NCBI RefSeq assembly: GCF_037027585.1
Contig: NZ_JAXCLE010000004.1
Coordinates: 62,001-126,000 of the forward strand
DNA from: Solibacillus ferritrahens
Lineage (GTDB): Bacteria; Bacillota; Bacilli; Bacillales_A; Planococcaceae
Length of the DNA stretch: 64,000 bases
Direction: 5' to 3'
The notes beneath the pieces were generated by a model. That model saw only the letters and a program-made list of their open reading frames with translations, searched no databases and had not been told where the DNA came from. Shown here in pieces: positions 40,622-49,606 of the stretch (the stretch's first letter is position 1; the number at the start of each line of letters is the position of its first letter). The translations under genes were made by a program, and so were the position numbers.

Positions 40622-41245
40622 TGAATCATTTAGTGATGACTGGGAAACTAAGTTTCCGTTTCGCTCCATTTTGAACGTCGGTGCGTTTGGCTCTGAATCT
40701 TCTAGTGCCACAAGTCTTCTTGCGCGATTCATAATAGATACAAATTGCTCGTAATCTTCTTTAATCGCTTTGTTTTCTTTTTGAAGTGCAGCCAATTGTT
40801 GTTCAAGCTGATTCTTTTGTTCCGTTAATAGTGATGTTAATTTGCGCCACTTCACTAAATCTTGCTCATTTGAATTCGTATGTTGCAATTTCACTAAGTA
40901 TGCAATGACGATATCCAGTGATAAAGCTGATAGTGGAATTGACGTCGGCTGGCTCTCATTAGAAGGCATTAAATATAAAGGTGACGTTCTGCGCTTTGTT
41001 GCCGTATTCATCATACGCATACGTTCTTTACGTTCCTTTTTCGCCTGTGCTAAATCTTCTTCATAAATACGTCGTACTACTGCATTCCAGCGGAAACCAC
41101 ACGCTGCAGCTGTTCGATTCAATAGATCACCAGCTTCTTCAAAAGCATTAAGCTGTGTGCTTCCTTCTTTAACATGGCGCAAAACAGCTTCTGCCAATAA
41201 CTCGTCATTCTCTTTTACCCACGCATCTTGTCTTGTTTTTGTCAT
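40604..41245 (-). CDS. rsfA: RsfA-type prespore regulator
   Basis: A 213-residue DNA-binding protein. The N-terminal Myb/SANT-like domain (TRQDAWVKENDELLAEAVLRH and the CGFRWNAVVRRIYEEDLAQ segment) is followed by a basic linker and a C-terminal coiled coil (EQKNQLEQQLAALQKENKAIKE, read in two parts near residues 145-170). It matches RsfA (YwfN), which tunes sigma-F-dependent genes in the forespore. Position beside lipL and ywfO agrees. Confidence 0.9.
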   Translation of the reverse strand: MTKTRQDAWVKENDELLAEAVLRHVKEGSTQLNAFEEAGDLLNRTAAACGFRWNAVVRRIYEEDLAQAKKERKERMRMMNTATKRRTSPLYLMPSNESQPTSIPLSALSLDIVIAYLVKLQHTNSNEQDLVKWRKLTSLLTEQKNQLEQQLAALQKENKAIKEDYEQFVSIMNRARRLVALEDSEPNAPTFKMERNGNLVSQSSLNDSGEALY

Positions 41246-41467
41246 AAAAAACTCCCCCTGATCTTATTCATAGTTTTGTTGTTGTAAATCTATCATGTCC
41301 AAAGGGGAAAACATTTATTCAATATATCGTAAATTGTTGATAGAATAATGAGAAATATATTCCTATCAGACCTTTGACGGAATTGCTAGTATATGCTTGA
41401 ATGGAATATGCAATATGAGATACAATAACAAATAGGTTAAAATAGCTAAGGGAAAGGTGTTGACACT

Positions 41468-41692
41468 ATGGCAAACTTATTTCACGTTTGCGATGAATGT
41501 CAGGCCGTTAATTTAAAGACGTTAATTCCAAAATTAAAAGAAATTGATCCAGAAGCAACGATTGAAATTGGCTGTCATTCATACTGTGGTCCAGGCCGCA
41601 AAAAAACATTCACATTTGTAAACAATCGTCCAGTTGCCGCATTAACTGAAGAGGAGTTAATGGTAAAGGTACTCGACAAACTAAAAAAGTAA
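41468..41692 (+). CDS. DUF1450 family protein (YuzB-like)
   Basis: A 74-residue protein with a ferredoxin-like thioredoxin-fold pattern. CDECQ lies near residues 8-12 and GCHSYCGPGRKKTFTFVN near 38-55. The four cysteines could bind a metal or form disulfides. The DUF1450/YuzB group has no assigned function. The start is ATG 41468 with GGAAAGGTG upstream. Confidence 0.88.
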   Translation: MANLFHVCDECQAVNLKTLIPKLKEIDPEATIEIGCHSYCGPGRKKTFTFVNNRPVAALTEEELMVKVLDKLKK

Positions 41693-41699
41693 CGACGTA

Positions 41700-41740
41700 G
41701 GGGGCATGTCCTGAAATGATTTTCAGAACAAGTCCTTTTC
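41700..41740 (+). terminator. Imperfect terminator of the DUF1450 gene
   Basis: CTGAAA/TTTCAG with outer TGT/ACA and GG/CC pairs forms an interrupted stem, followed by TTTTC. Confidence 0.5.
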
Positions 41741-41883
41741 GCATTTATAAGGGCTTTGCAGATGAAGTATACTTATCAATAATTTTTTGTACATGAAAAC
41801 AATTATGCTTTTTGCCTAATGGATTCATTTCTATTTCATTGAAAACTCACTTATAATAAGAAAAAGGGATAAGGAGGTCGGCT

Positions 41884-43191
41884 ATGTTGACGACATATGC
41901 AAAAACAAAACTGCTAGAGGAAAAAGTTTTTAAAGACCCTGTCCATCGTTATATCCACGTTCGGGATCAAGTGATTTGGGATTTGATAAAAACAAGAGAA
42001 TTTCAAAGACTGCGCCGTATTAAACAGCTTGGTACTACATATTTAGTATTCCACGGAGCGGAGCATAGCCGCTTTAATCATTCATTGGGTGTGTACGAAA
42101 TTGTACGCCGTATTGTAGATGATGTATTCAGAGGAAGAAAAGAATGGGACGAATCTGAGAGATTACTCGTGTTATGTGCAGCGCTATTGCATGATTTAGG
42201 GCACGGTCCGTTTTCCCATGCCTTTGAGAATGTATTTGAGACCGATCATGAATATTTTACACGTCAAATTTTATTAGGGGAGACAGAAGTGAACGCAGTG
42301 CTTCGTCGAGTTTCACAAGACTTCCCTGAAAAAGTTGCCCAAGTGATAGAAAAAACATATCCTAACGAATTGGTTGTCAGCTTAATTTCAAGCCAAATTG
42401 ACGCCGATCGAATGGATTATTTACAGCGTGATGCCTATTATACAGGCGTTAGCTATGGTCATTTTGATATGGAGCGCATCATGCGTGTTATGCGTCCCCG
42501 CCAAAATGGCGTCGTTATAAAAGAAAGTGGAATGCATGCAGTAGAGCATTATATTATGAGCCGCTACCAAATGTATTTACAAATCTACTTCCATCCTGTA
42601 TCGCGAAGTGCGGAAGTTGTACTCAATAATATTTTAAAGCGGGTAAAAGTGTTATGTGCGAATAATTATGCATTTAAATATGAGCCATCACCTTTTGTTG
42701 CTTTTTTCAAGGGAAACGTAACTTTGGAAGATTATATAGCATTAGATGAAAGTATTATGCTCGCATACTTCCAATTTTGGATGCAGGAAGAGGATCGGAT
42801 TTTACGTGATCTATGTAGAAGATTTGTTAATCGGAAATTGTTTCAATATACGAATCTCAACCCTTTTAAGCAACCCGAAGTTTACGCAGAACTGCGTCGC
42901 CTATTTATAGAGGCGGATATGGACCCGGATTATTATTTAGTGCATGATTCCACATCGGACTTACCTTATGACTTCTACCGACCTGGAATTGAAGGGACGA
43001 AAAAGCCGATTTACCTACTTATGCAAGATGGGGAGCAACGAGAGCTATCAGAGGAAAGTCAAATAGTTGAGGCGATTGCCGGCCGTATAAAAGTGGACCA
43101 TAAAGTTTACTACCCGGAGGAGTTATTGTTAGACGAGAACATTCCGGAAACGTTACGACAAGAAATACAGAGGCTAATTGAGCATGTATAA
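41884..43191 (+). CDS. ywfO: HD-domain phosphohydrolase YwfO
   Basis: A 435-residue HD-domain protein related to dNTP triphosphohydrolases. The metal site is formed by HSRFNHSLGVYEIVRR (about 61-76) and LLHDLGHGPFSHAFE (about 102-116), with a further aspartate in IDADRMDYLQRDA. The first 25 residues (DPVHRYIHV) are typical. It probably hydrolyses nucleoside triphosphates or related compounds, but the substrate is uncertain. The start is ATG 41884 with AAGGAGG upstream. Position matches ywfO in B. subtilis. Confidence 0.92.
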   Translation: MLTTYAKTKLLEEKVFKDPVHRYIHVRDQVIWDLIKTREFQRLRRIKQLGTTYLVFHGAEHSRFNHSLGVYEIVRRIVDDVFRGRKEWDESERLLVLCAALLHDLGHGPFSHAFENVFETDHEYFTRQILLGETEVNAVLRRVSQDFPEKVAQVIEKTYPNELVVSLISSQIDADRMDYLQRDAYYTGVSYGHFDMERIMRVMRPRQNGVVIKESGMHAVEHYIMSRYQMYLQIYFHPVSRSAEVVLNNILKRVKVLCANNYAFKYEPSPFVAFFKGNVTLEDYIALDESIMLAYFQFWMQEEDRILRDLCRRFVNRKLFQYTNLNPFKQPEVYAELRRLFIEADMDPDYYLVHDSTSDLPYDFYRPGIEGTKKPIYLLMQDGEQRELSEESQIVEAIAGRIKVDHKVYYPEELLLDENIPETLRQEIQRLIEHV

Positions 43192-43279
43192 AAAAGATAG
43201 CTAGGACAGAAGTGAAAATTTCATTAGATAACGTGAAAAGCTTTATTATGAAACGTACACTTTATAAAATTGATTAAAA

Positions 43280-43372
43280 CGGCTGGCGGGTAATCGCAGG
43301 AGCACCGACGCTTGAGACGTTCGTGTAAGTCCATGTCCGTGCAAAAGCGTCCCTGGAATGGAAATCGATTTA
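43280..43372 (+). repeat. Degenerate dispersed palindromic repeat downstream of ywfO
   Basis: This GC-rich island in an A+T-rich gap holds GACGCTT (43307-43313) and AAGCGTC (43345-43351) as inverted arms. It ends AAGCGTCCCTGGAATGG then AAATCGA. That ending resembles a palindromic repeat I remember as common in Bacillus genomes, which ends in AAAGCG then GGAAATCAACA. It is not coding. A second candidate copy is at 63202-63321. Confidence 0.5.
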
Positions 43373-43387
43373 TATACAGCAAAAAAA

Positions 43388-43424
43388 CACCATTTTTCTC
43401 TTAGAGAAAAATGGTGCTTTTGGT
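43388..43424 (-). terminator. Intrinsic terminator of ywhB
   Basis: CACCATTTTTCTC (43388-43400) pairs with GAGAAAAATGGTG (43404-43416), a 13-bp perfect stem with a 3-nt loop. On the minus strand a T7 run follows. Confidence 0.9.
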
Positions 43425-43478
43425 TTTGCTTTGTAAATTTCATTGTAGATTGCTAAGTTGGCAGTAATATAGGACGGA

Positions 43479-43664
43479 TTAATTGTCGCTGTATCGCACG
43501 CCACCTTTTGCAAAGTGGTTTTTAGACATTTCTTCGATAATAATGGATACATTTTCTACTGGTGCGTCAACTGTTTTTGAAACAGCTTGTGTCACTTCTT
43601 CTACAAGCGCTCGCTTTTGTTCTTCTGTACGCCCCTCAACCATTTTAATTGTAACGATTGGCAT
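43479..43664 (-). CDS. ywhB: 4-oxalocrotonate tautomerase family protein YwhB
   Basis: A 61-residue tautomerase. The catalytic proline follows the start methionine (MPIVTIKMVEGR), and the second conserved motif is VSIIIEEM. The protein assembles as a hexamer and catalyses keto-enol shifts; the natural substrate in Bacillus is not known. The start is ATG 43664 with TAGGAGG upstream. It is divergent from ywhD, as in B. subtilis. Confidence 0.92.
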   Translation of the reverse strand: MPIVTIKMVEGRTEEQKRALVEEVTQAVSKTVDAPVENVSIIIEEMSKNHFAKGGVRYSDN

Positions 43665-43729
43665 ATAGTCGCCTCCTAGTTAAAATATAGTGTATAGTAT
43701 TTATATTAGCTTATTTGGAGGTATTTACA

Positions 43730-44242
43730 ATGGCAAATGAAGAAAATTCTAAACCAAAAATGGGTTTTACGATTATTAAAAATGATCCAACCGATGGGCA
43801 TAAAGGTTTTGGCATTGGCTCACTTTCTCTAGAAAATGTGTCGCCAGTCATTGTCGATGTCGCAGAAGGAACGGCGATTGTTGATATAGGTGCAATGCAT
43901 GCAAAAAGTGAAGTAGAGCGTGGTATTAAATTTACAACGAACCGTGAAGACTCAGCAGGCGGAAAAAATTATTGGTTAGTATGGGTGACGATTGACCATA
44001 AGGAATCTGGTGCCTACTTTGCAGGCGTAACTGCATGTGAAATGGTTGTGAACCGTGAAAAGCGCCGGGGCTATAAAATATTGGCGGATCATGTAAACAG
44101 AATGGATAAATCTATGAAGCGCCATATCATCGTTGACCATATGGATGCACCATCAAAAAAAATATTGGCAGACTTTCTTAAAAGCCACAATGAAGAAATG
44201 TGGAACAATAGCGATGAAAAATTAGCAAATGATTTAGTGTAA
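43730..44242 (+). CDS. ywhD: YwhD-family protein
   Basis: A 170-residue soluble protein recognised as YwhD by sequence (GFTIIKNDPTDGHKGFGIGS, ADHVNRMDKSMKRHI) and by position between ywhB and pbpG. The function is unknown. The start is ATG 43730 with TTGGAGG upstream; an earlier in-frame TTG at 43715 is part of the ribosome site. Confidence 0.9.
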   Translation: MANEENSKPKMGFTIIKNDPTDGHKGFGIGSLSLENVSPVIVDVAEGTAIVDIGAMHAKSEVERGIKFTTNREDSAGGKNYWLVWVTIDHKESGAYFAGVTACEMVVNREKRRGYKILADHVNRMDKSMKRHIIVDHMDAPSKKILADFLKSHNEEMWNNSDEKLANDLV

Positions 44243-44573
44243 AATTACTTATAGGTTAAATATAAAGTACAAATAAATATTATGGTCAGTCAATTACTTT
44301 TTTGGAAAAATGAATCCATTCGGTGAACAATATGTGACATTTCAAGAACATCCAAATCGATGGTTGAAACTGCTTCCAAAAGAAAGTAAACTGAATTTAA
44401 AGCTTGCAAAGTAGTAGGCTAGGACATGTGGGAAATGAATAGTGATGAGTATTATGCGGCATTTGAACATTCCCAAGCCGAATGCCCCATGGTTCTCATC
44501 CTTTCGTTAACCACAATAGAAAAGCTCTTTCGTTTTACGGACTAGAACCGGAAACGAAAGAGCTTTTCTATTT
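44243..44573 (+). other. Gap after ywhD with a large hairpin terminator
   Basis: The strong hairpin at 44515-44535 and 44550-44572 (about 20 bp of stem, followed by TTTTT on the plus strand) ends ywhD transcription and may also end pbpG. The rest holds two short open frames, 44311-44415 (34 codons, FQEHPNRWLKLLPK) and one starting at 44425 (DEYYAAFEHSQAE). Neither has a good ribosome site, and both may be remnants. Confidence 0.5.
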
Positions 44574-46631
44574 TTAGTCCCAAAAACCTTTGAATGCTTC
44601 GAAGGGTAATGTTTCAAAGAAATTACCCCATGTATCTGTGTCGAAGAAATCGAATGTTCCACAGGATTCAGTAGGAATATCTGCTGTTTTCATATAAACG
44701 ACACGCTGGTTCGGACAAGAGGGATCGGCTAACTTACCACTCAGAATATCGACCGTAACAGGCTCGACTCCACTTGGTATTTTAAAAGTTTCGTTTGCCT
44801 TTCCATTAAGGGCGGTTTCCATAAATTCAATCCACACTTGTTTAGAAGCTGCCATATCTGCCTGGACAGATAGTGTCTTCCCTTGGTCATAGCCATTCCA
44901 TACACCGGCAGTCAAACTGGGTGTAAAGCCAATCATCCACTGGTCACTGTTAGTTGTCCCTGATTTTGCTGCATACGTATGGGACATTCTAGAGCGCAGT
45001 GATAGACCGGTTGCAGGGGAATAATCACTGAATACAGGGTCGAATATTCCTGTCATCATTTGTGTTAGAACAAAAGCATCCTGTTCGGAAATTACCTGTT
45101 CTTTCTCAGGCTTCTTATATTTATAAACGACTTTCCCTTTTGCATCGATAATAGATAATACGGTCACTGGTTTTCTCTTTTCTCCACCAGCTGCAAGGAT
45201 GTTATACGCATTTGTTAAATCGTACAACGAATTTTCAGCGGTCCCCAATGCAATAGACGGTATATCTTTTTCAGAATATTGAAGTCCAAAGCGTTTTTGA
45301 ATATCGCGGAAAGAACGGTAGCCGATTCCTTCCAATGTCTTTACTGCATAAATATTATCTGAAATAGCCAATGCTTGAGCTAATGAAAGTGCATGGTCTG
45401 CAAATTTGTTGTTAACGTTTTGTGGCGTATAAGTTGCTCGTCCACTATCATAGGTGAATGTTGTTTCACTGACATCCAAAAATGACATAGGGTGAAAATT
45501 CTTTTCAAGGGCAGCTGCGTATAAAATCGGCTTGATGGCAGAGCCGGGCTGACGATTTCCCAAGGCGACTCGGTTAAAGGAACTTTCACTATAATCACGC
45601 CCCCCAACAAGCGCTGTTACAAAACCAGTATGTGCATCCATACTGACAAAACCAACCTGCAAATCACTATTGGGCATATTCGTTTTAATGGCATTTTCCG
45701 CTGCGCGCTGATGTGCCTGGTTCAGGGTGGTTTGAATTGTCCAGCCACCTTCACTAATACTTAGGTTTTTGGATTGTAATATATCACTTGCTTCTTCCCA
45801 AACAACATCCAAAAAGTAAGGCGCAATCGATTTTGTCGCAATCCATTGATCACTTTTTAGTGCGACCTGTTCAGTCGTAGCGCGTGTTTTTTCATCGTCT
45901 GTAATTTTTCCTTGCTCATTCATTAATCGTAAAATAACGTGCTGACGATTAGTCGCCTTTTCTAAATTATTTAGTGGCGAATAATAAGTCGGTCCTTTTG
46001 GAACACCGGCAAGCATGGAAGCTTCCGCCAATGTTAAATCCTTTGCTGATTTGCCGTAAAAATAACGACTCGCAGCTTCTACGCCGTACATTCCGTGACC
46101 GTAGTAAACAGTATTTAAATAACCTTCTAAAATTTCCTCTTTTGAGTAAAATAACTCTAAACGGTAGGCGAATAAGGCTTCATTTATTTTCCTGTTCCAT
46201 GTTTTTTCATGGGTTAAATAAAGGTTCCGAGCATATTGCTGTGTGAGCGTACTTGCTCCTTGGACTTTGCTTCCCGCTTTAAGATCCGCTAAGACGGCTC
46301 CAGCAATACGGGAATAGTCAAAACCACTATGATTAAAGAAATCTTTATCTTCAACAGCAACTGTAGCATCAACTAAATAAGGTGAAATATCATCCAATTC
46401 TGTCCAATAGCGACGCTCCTCGGTGAAATAATCGCCAATTTGATTATTGTCGCTATCCAAAAAAATCGAAGCTTTCGGGACCGTAAGTGGAGGTGCTCCA
46501 GCAACTTGTGCATATATACGCAATGAAAGGAACGTTACAGCGAAAAAACATAAAAGGGCAATAGTAACGAGACCTATTTTTTTCATAAATCTTTTACGGC
46601 TTTTTCGTTTTTTATATTGCTGTCTTTTCAA
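44574..46631 (-). CDS. pbpG: Class A penicillin-binding protein, PbpG/PBP1A family
   Basis: A 685-residue bifunctional peptidoglycan synthase. The basic cytoplasmic tail and membrane anchor lie at about 1-40. The glycosyltransferase domain has EDKDFFNHSGFDYSRI near 92-107 and GASTLTQQYARNL. The transpeptidase domain has the active serine in PGSAIKP (near 362), AISDN and AAKSGTTNSDQW. In B. subtilis the ywhE (pbpG) gene in this position acts in spore cell-wall synthesis. It faces speB across a 330-bp gap. Confidence 0.93.
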   Translation of the reverse strand: MKRQQYKKRKSRKRFMKKIGLVTIALLCFFAVTFLSLRIYAQVAGAPPLTVPKASIFLDSDNNQIGDYFTEERRYWTELDDISPYLVDATVAVEDKDFFNHSGFDYSRIAGAVLADLKAGSKVQGASTLTQQYARNLYLTHEKTWNRKINEALFAYRLELFYSKEEILEGYLNTVYYGHGMYGVEAASRYFYGKSAKDLTLAEASMLAGVPKGPTYYSPLNNLEKATNRQHVILRLMNEQGKITDDEKTRATTEQVALKSDQWIATKSIAPYFLDVVWEEASDILQSKNLSISEGGWTIQTTLNQAHQRAAENAIKTNMPNSDLQVGFVSMDAHTGFVTALVGGRDYSESSFNRVALGNRQPGSAIKPILYAAALEKNFHPMSFLDVSETTFTYDSGRATYTPQNVNNKFADHALSLAQALAISDNIYAVKTLEGIGYRSFRDIQKRFGLQYSEKDIPSIALGTAENSLYDLTNAYNILAAGGEKRKPVTVLSIIDAKGKVVYKYKKPEKEQVISEQDAFVLTQMMTGIFDPVFSDYSPATGLSLRSRMSHTYAAKSGTTNSDQWMIGFTPSLTAGVWNGYDQGKTLSVQADMAASKQVWIEFMETALNGKANETFKIPSGVEPVTVDILSGKLADPSCPNQRVVYMKTADIPTESCGTFDFFDTDTWGNFFETLPFEAFKGFWD

Positions 46632-46961
46632 GTTTTTTCACCTCATTTCTTTTTTAGTAGTTAGTAAAAAGTTTTCGTTCATTCACAAAAAGTTACAAAA
46701 ATTCTATTGCACTTTTAATGAAAACAACTATACTTTTGTCGTAGCACATTAAATGGAAGTAAGCATTTATTCTGCTATGACAATACGTATTCATAATGTC
46801 GAATTTTGTCAGTTATACTTAATTATACGAAAATAGCGATCAAAAGTTTCATTTGTTAGATTTAGTATGAGCAAAATCACCGTTCGCTATGCATACGAAA
46901 TTAAGAACAAATTTATTTATAATTGATAATTTAAAATAGAGAAAGTTGTAGGTGATTGTAA
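46632..46961. other. Divergent pbpG-speB intergenic region
   Basis: A 330-bp A+T-rich gap. In B. subtilis the spermidine synthase gene speE (ywhF) lies between pbpG and speB, but no trace of a speE reading frame is visible here. No RNA structure or repeat was found. Promoter elements for the two divergent genes must lie here but could not be assigned with confidence. Confidence 0.5.
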
Positions 46962-47834
46962 ATGAGATTTGACGAAACATATGCGGGTAACATGTTTATT
47001 AAAAGCCATCAAAATTACGAGGAAAGTAAGGCAGTTCTATACGGCATGCCAATGGATTGGACAGTAAGCTATCGTCCCGGCCAACGTTTTGGCCCAGCTA
47101 GAATCCGTGAAGTATCTGTTGGTTTGGAAGAATACAGCTTTTACTTGGATCGCGAATTAGCGGATGTTCCATTCTTTGATGCTGGAGATATTCCACTGCC
47201 GTTCGGTAACCCGGAAAAATCATTGGCGGAAATTAAGACATTTGTTCGTAAAGTATTGGCAGATAACAAAGTTCCAGTTGGTATGGGTGGCGAACACTTA
47301 GTATCATTGCCAGTAATGGAAGCGGTATACGAAAAATACTCAGATTTAGCCATTATCCATTTTGATGCGCATACAGATTTGCGTACGGATTATGAAGGCG
47401 AACCTTATTCACATGCAACTCCAATTCGTAAAATCGCTGATACAATCGGACCTGAAAATGTCTATTCATTTGGAATTCGTTCAGGCTTAAAGGAAGAATT
47501 GCAGTGGGCAAAGGAAAACGGGATGCACATTTCATTATTCGAAGTACTCGAGCCTTTAAAGCAGATCCTACCTAAATTAAAAGGACGCAATGTTTATGTG
47601 ACAATCGATATTGACGTATTGGACCCGGCACATGCTCCTGGTACAGGCACTGTTGATGCAGGTGGTATTACACCAAAAGAACTTTTAGCTGCAATTCATG
47701 AAATCGCGCACTCAGAAGTAAATGTTGTCGGCTTTGATCTTGTTGAAGTAGCACCGATTTACGACCATGCAGAAATAACAGTAAACACAGCAGCGAAATT
47801 AATCCGCGAAATGATTTTAGGTTGGGTGAAATAA
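46962..47834 (+). CDS. speB: Agmatinase
   Basis: A 290-residue arginase/ureohydrolase-family enzyme converting agmatine to putrescine and urea. The two-manganese site is visible in GGEH (near 110), HFDAHTDLR (near 132-140) and TIDIDVLDPAHAPGTG (near 212-227). The start is ATG 46962; GTAGGTGATTG upstream is a modest ribosome site. The usual partner speE is not adjacent. Confidence 0.95.
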   Translation: MRFDETYAGNMFIKSHQNYEESKAVLYGMPMDWTVSYRPGQRFGPARIREVSVGLEEYSFYLDRELADVPFFDAGDIPLPFGNPEKSLAEIKTFVRKVLADNKVPVGMGGEHLVSLPVMEAVYEKYSDLAIIHFDAHTDLRTDYEGEPYSHATPIRKIADTIGPENVYSFGIRSGLKEELQWAKENGMHISLFEVLEPLKQILPKLKGRNVYVTIDIDVLDPAHAPGTGTVDAGGITPKELLAAIHEIAHSEVNVVGFDLVEVAPIYDHAEITVNTAAKLIREMILGWVK

Positions 47835-47844
47835 GGATAAAAAT

Positions 47845-47880
47845 AAAGCGAGCGACGAATTTCTGTCGCTCGCTTTTTAA
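47845..47880 (+). terminator. Intrinsic terminator of speB
   Basis: AAAGCGAGCGAC (47845-47856) pairs with GTCGCTCGCTTT (47865-47876), flanked by A and T runs, between convergent genes. Confidence 0.92.
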
Positions 47881-47884
47881 GTAA

Positions 47885-48967
47885 TTACTTTAAGTTGTTT
47901 GCATGAAAATAGCCTGAAGTTTTATTTGATTTTGCATGTTGAGATGCTCTAATTAAATTTTCCGTCAAACTACGGGAAGTAACACCATTATCAGGGAAAG
48001 AGCTTAATCCAATGGTGACGGAAATATAAATTACTTCTTTGTCTATTACATTAAAGGGCTGCTGGGCAATAGTATGTATTAAATTATCTGCCTCAAATAT
48101 CGCTAGAGCAGGAGGGGTATCCTTTAGAATAATGGCAAACTCCTCACCACTTAGCCGACCAACAAATGCATCATTTTTATCTGCATATTCTTTTAAATGA
48201 AGAGCCAGCTGCTTAATGATTAAATCTCCTGTAGGGTACCCGTATTTGGAATTAATCATTTTTAAATCTCGAATATCTACCAATAATAAACTGAATATCT
48301 CATTTTTCTTCATAAGTTGTTGAATACATTTTTCAAATTCTGTTGTATTAGGCAACTGTGTTAAATAATCAATTTTCCGCAAATAATTGGTTTCCTGTAC
48401 AGTATCATTTGTACGTTTCACCTGATGAATAACAATGTAAATAAAATAAAATGCGAAAACTGTAAATAAACCATATAGCAGGAGGAATCCGTATCCTTGA
48501 CTACTAAAGCAAAGTCCTATAAAAGAAATCAAAATCGATTCAACCAAACAAAGCCAAAAATAAGTGAAAACCGTTTTAGAAGTCATTTCATATTTTCGTG
48601 TAATTAGAAACAGGAACAGTACTAGTAAAATAAAATTATAGTTAAAAATAGTAGAAATCATCGTTACCTCTGAAAAGAAAAAGCGACCGATTCCTATAAT
48701 AAGACCGCTTACTAAAATCGCAAATGGTCCACCTAATAAACCACTGAACAGGACTGATACAAACTGGGAATTTACCAATACACCGTCAACAAGATTAATT
48801 GCGGAATATGTCAAAATTAGCCCCGTCACACCGAATTTTATACCTGTCACATAAGGAATTGATCGATCGATAAATGGCGTAATTTTAAAGTAATTGATAA
48901 ATGGCCAGTAAATTAATAGGGTAAACGTAAATAATATACAAAAATAAGACAATATTTCGATAAACAT
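47885..48967 (-). CDS. Membrane GGDEF-domain protein (probable diguanylate cyclase)
   Basis: A 360-residue protein. About six membrane helices in residues 1-190 resemble the 5TM-LYT sensor module (GLLGGPFAILVSGLIIGIGR). A GGDEF domain covers about 200-355, with DYLTQLPN, LLLVDIRDLKMINSKYGYPTGD and the signature region GRLSGEEFAI. The catalytic motif therefore reads SGEEF instead of GGEEF/GGDEF, and activity as a cyclic-di-GMP synthase is likely but not certain. No EAL domain is seen. It is monocistronic, convergent with speB. Confidence 0.88.
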   Translation of the reverse strand: MFIEILSYFCILFTFTLLIYWPFINYFKITPFIDRSIPYVTGIKFGVTGLILTYSAINLVDGVLVNSQFVSVLFSGLLGGPFAILVSGLIIGIGRFFFSEVTMISTIFNYNFILLVLFLFLITRKYEMTSKTVFTYFWLCLVESILISFIGLCFSSQGYGFLLLYGLFTVFAFYFIYIVIHQVKRTNDTVQETNYLRKIDYLTQLPNTTEFEKCIQQLMKKNEIFSLLLVDIRDLKMINSKYGYPTGDLIIKQLALHLKEYADKNDAFVGRLSGEEFAIILKDTPPALAIFEADNLIHTIAQQPFNVIDKEVIYISVTIGLSSFPDNGVTSRSLTENLIRASQHAKSNKTSGYFHANNLK

Positions 48968-49162
48968 AATTAACTCCTTTATAAAATAATCATTACTCTT
49001 TTCTATCGGAAATACTATAAAAATGATTTAATTAACGGAAAAATACTCAAAAATAGGGTGATAAAGGTACTAAATCTAAGTTTAAGTTCAATGTTGCTTA
49101 AAGAGATAAACTTATCCTATAATAAAAAGGTTATAGAAATATATGTATAGGAGCTGACTGCT

Positions 49163-49606
49163 GTGGCGAACGAGAATGGGAAAACAGTCAAAATTAAGCT
49201 AATTTCCTCCATCATTCCTACCGAGGGCGAGCTTGAAAAATACGAAATGTGGCTGGAAGGCAACTGTGTAGAAAAAGGCGCTAATCATTATTTACGCTAT
49301 GAGGAAATTCAGGAAGACGCACGAATTCAAACGACAATAAAGCTAAATGAAGCGAAAGCCTTTATAATGCGAAGCGGTGGTGTCAACATGCGTCTCCCTT
49401 TAAATCCAGGCTTACGGGAAAATGGGCATTATGAAAGTCCATTCGGATCATTGCCAATCGTTACCGATACACATCAGTTAGCCATTGAAGTAACACAAAA
49501 CGAAAAAGTATCAGGGCGTTTTAAAACGCAATATGATCTTATAATAGGCGGCAATTCTGTCGGACAATACACATTGGAAATTCAATTTACGGAGGTATAT
49601 TCATGA
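49163..49606 (+). CDS. ywiB: DUF1934 beta-barrel protein YwiB
   Basis: A 147-residue protein of the YwiB family with a calycin-like beta-barrel pattern (repeated alternating strands, MRSGGVNMRLPLNPG near 76-90). The function is unknown. The start is GTG 49163 with TAGGAGCTG upstream. It overlaps argS by 4 bp, as in many Bacillales, so their translation is coupled. Confidence 0.9.
   Translation: MANENGKTVKIKLISSIIPTEGELEKYEMWLEGNCVEKGANHYLRYEEIQEDARIQTTIKLNEAKAFIMRSGGVNMRLPLNPGLRENGHYESPFGSLPIVTDTHQLAIEVTQNEKVSGRFKTQYDLIIGGNSVGQYTLEIQFTEVYS

Noticed and set aside
44311..44415. 34-codon frame after ywhD
   Set aside because: It has no convincing ribosome site and no recognisable similarity; mentioned only under the gap description.
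45969..45985. TGGCGAATA core match inside pbpG
   Set aside because: It is a single occurrence in coding sequence, explained by codons of a conserved YYSPLN stretch, with no 21-bp neighbours.
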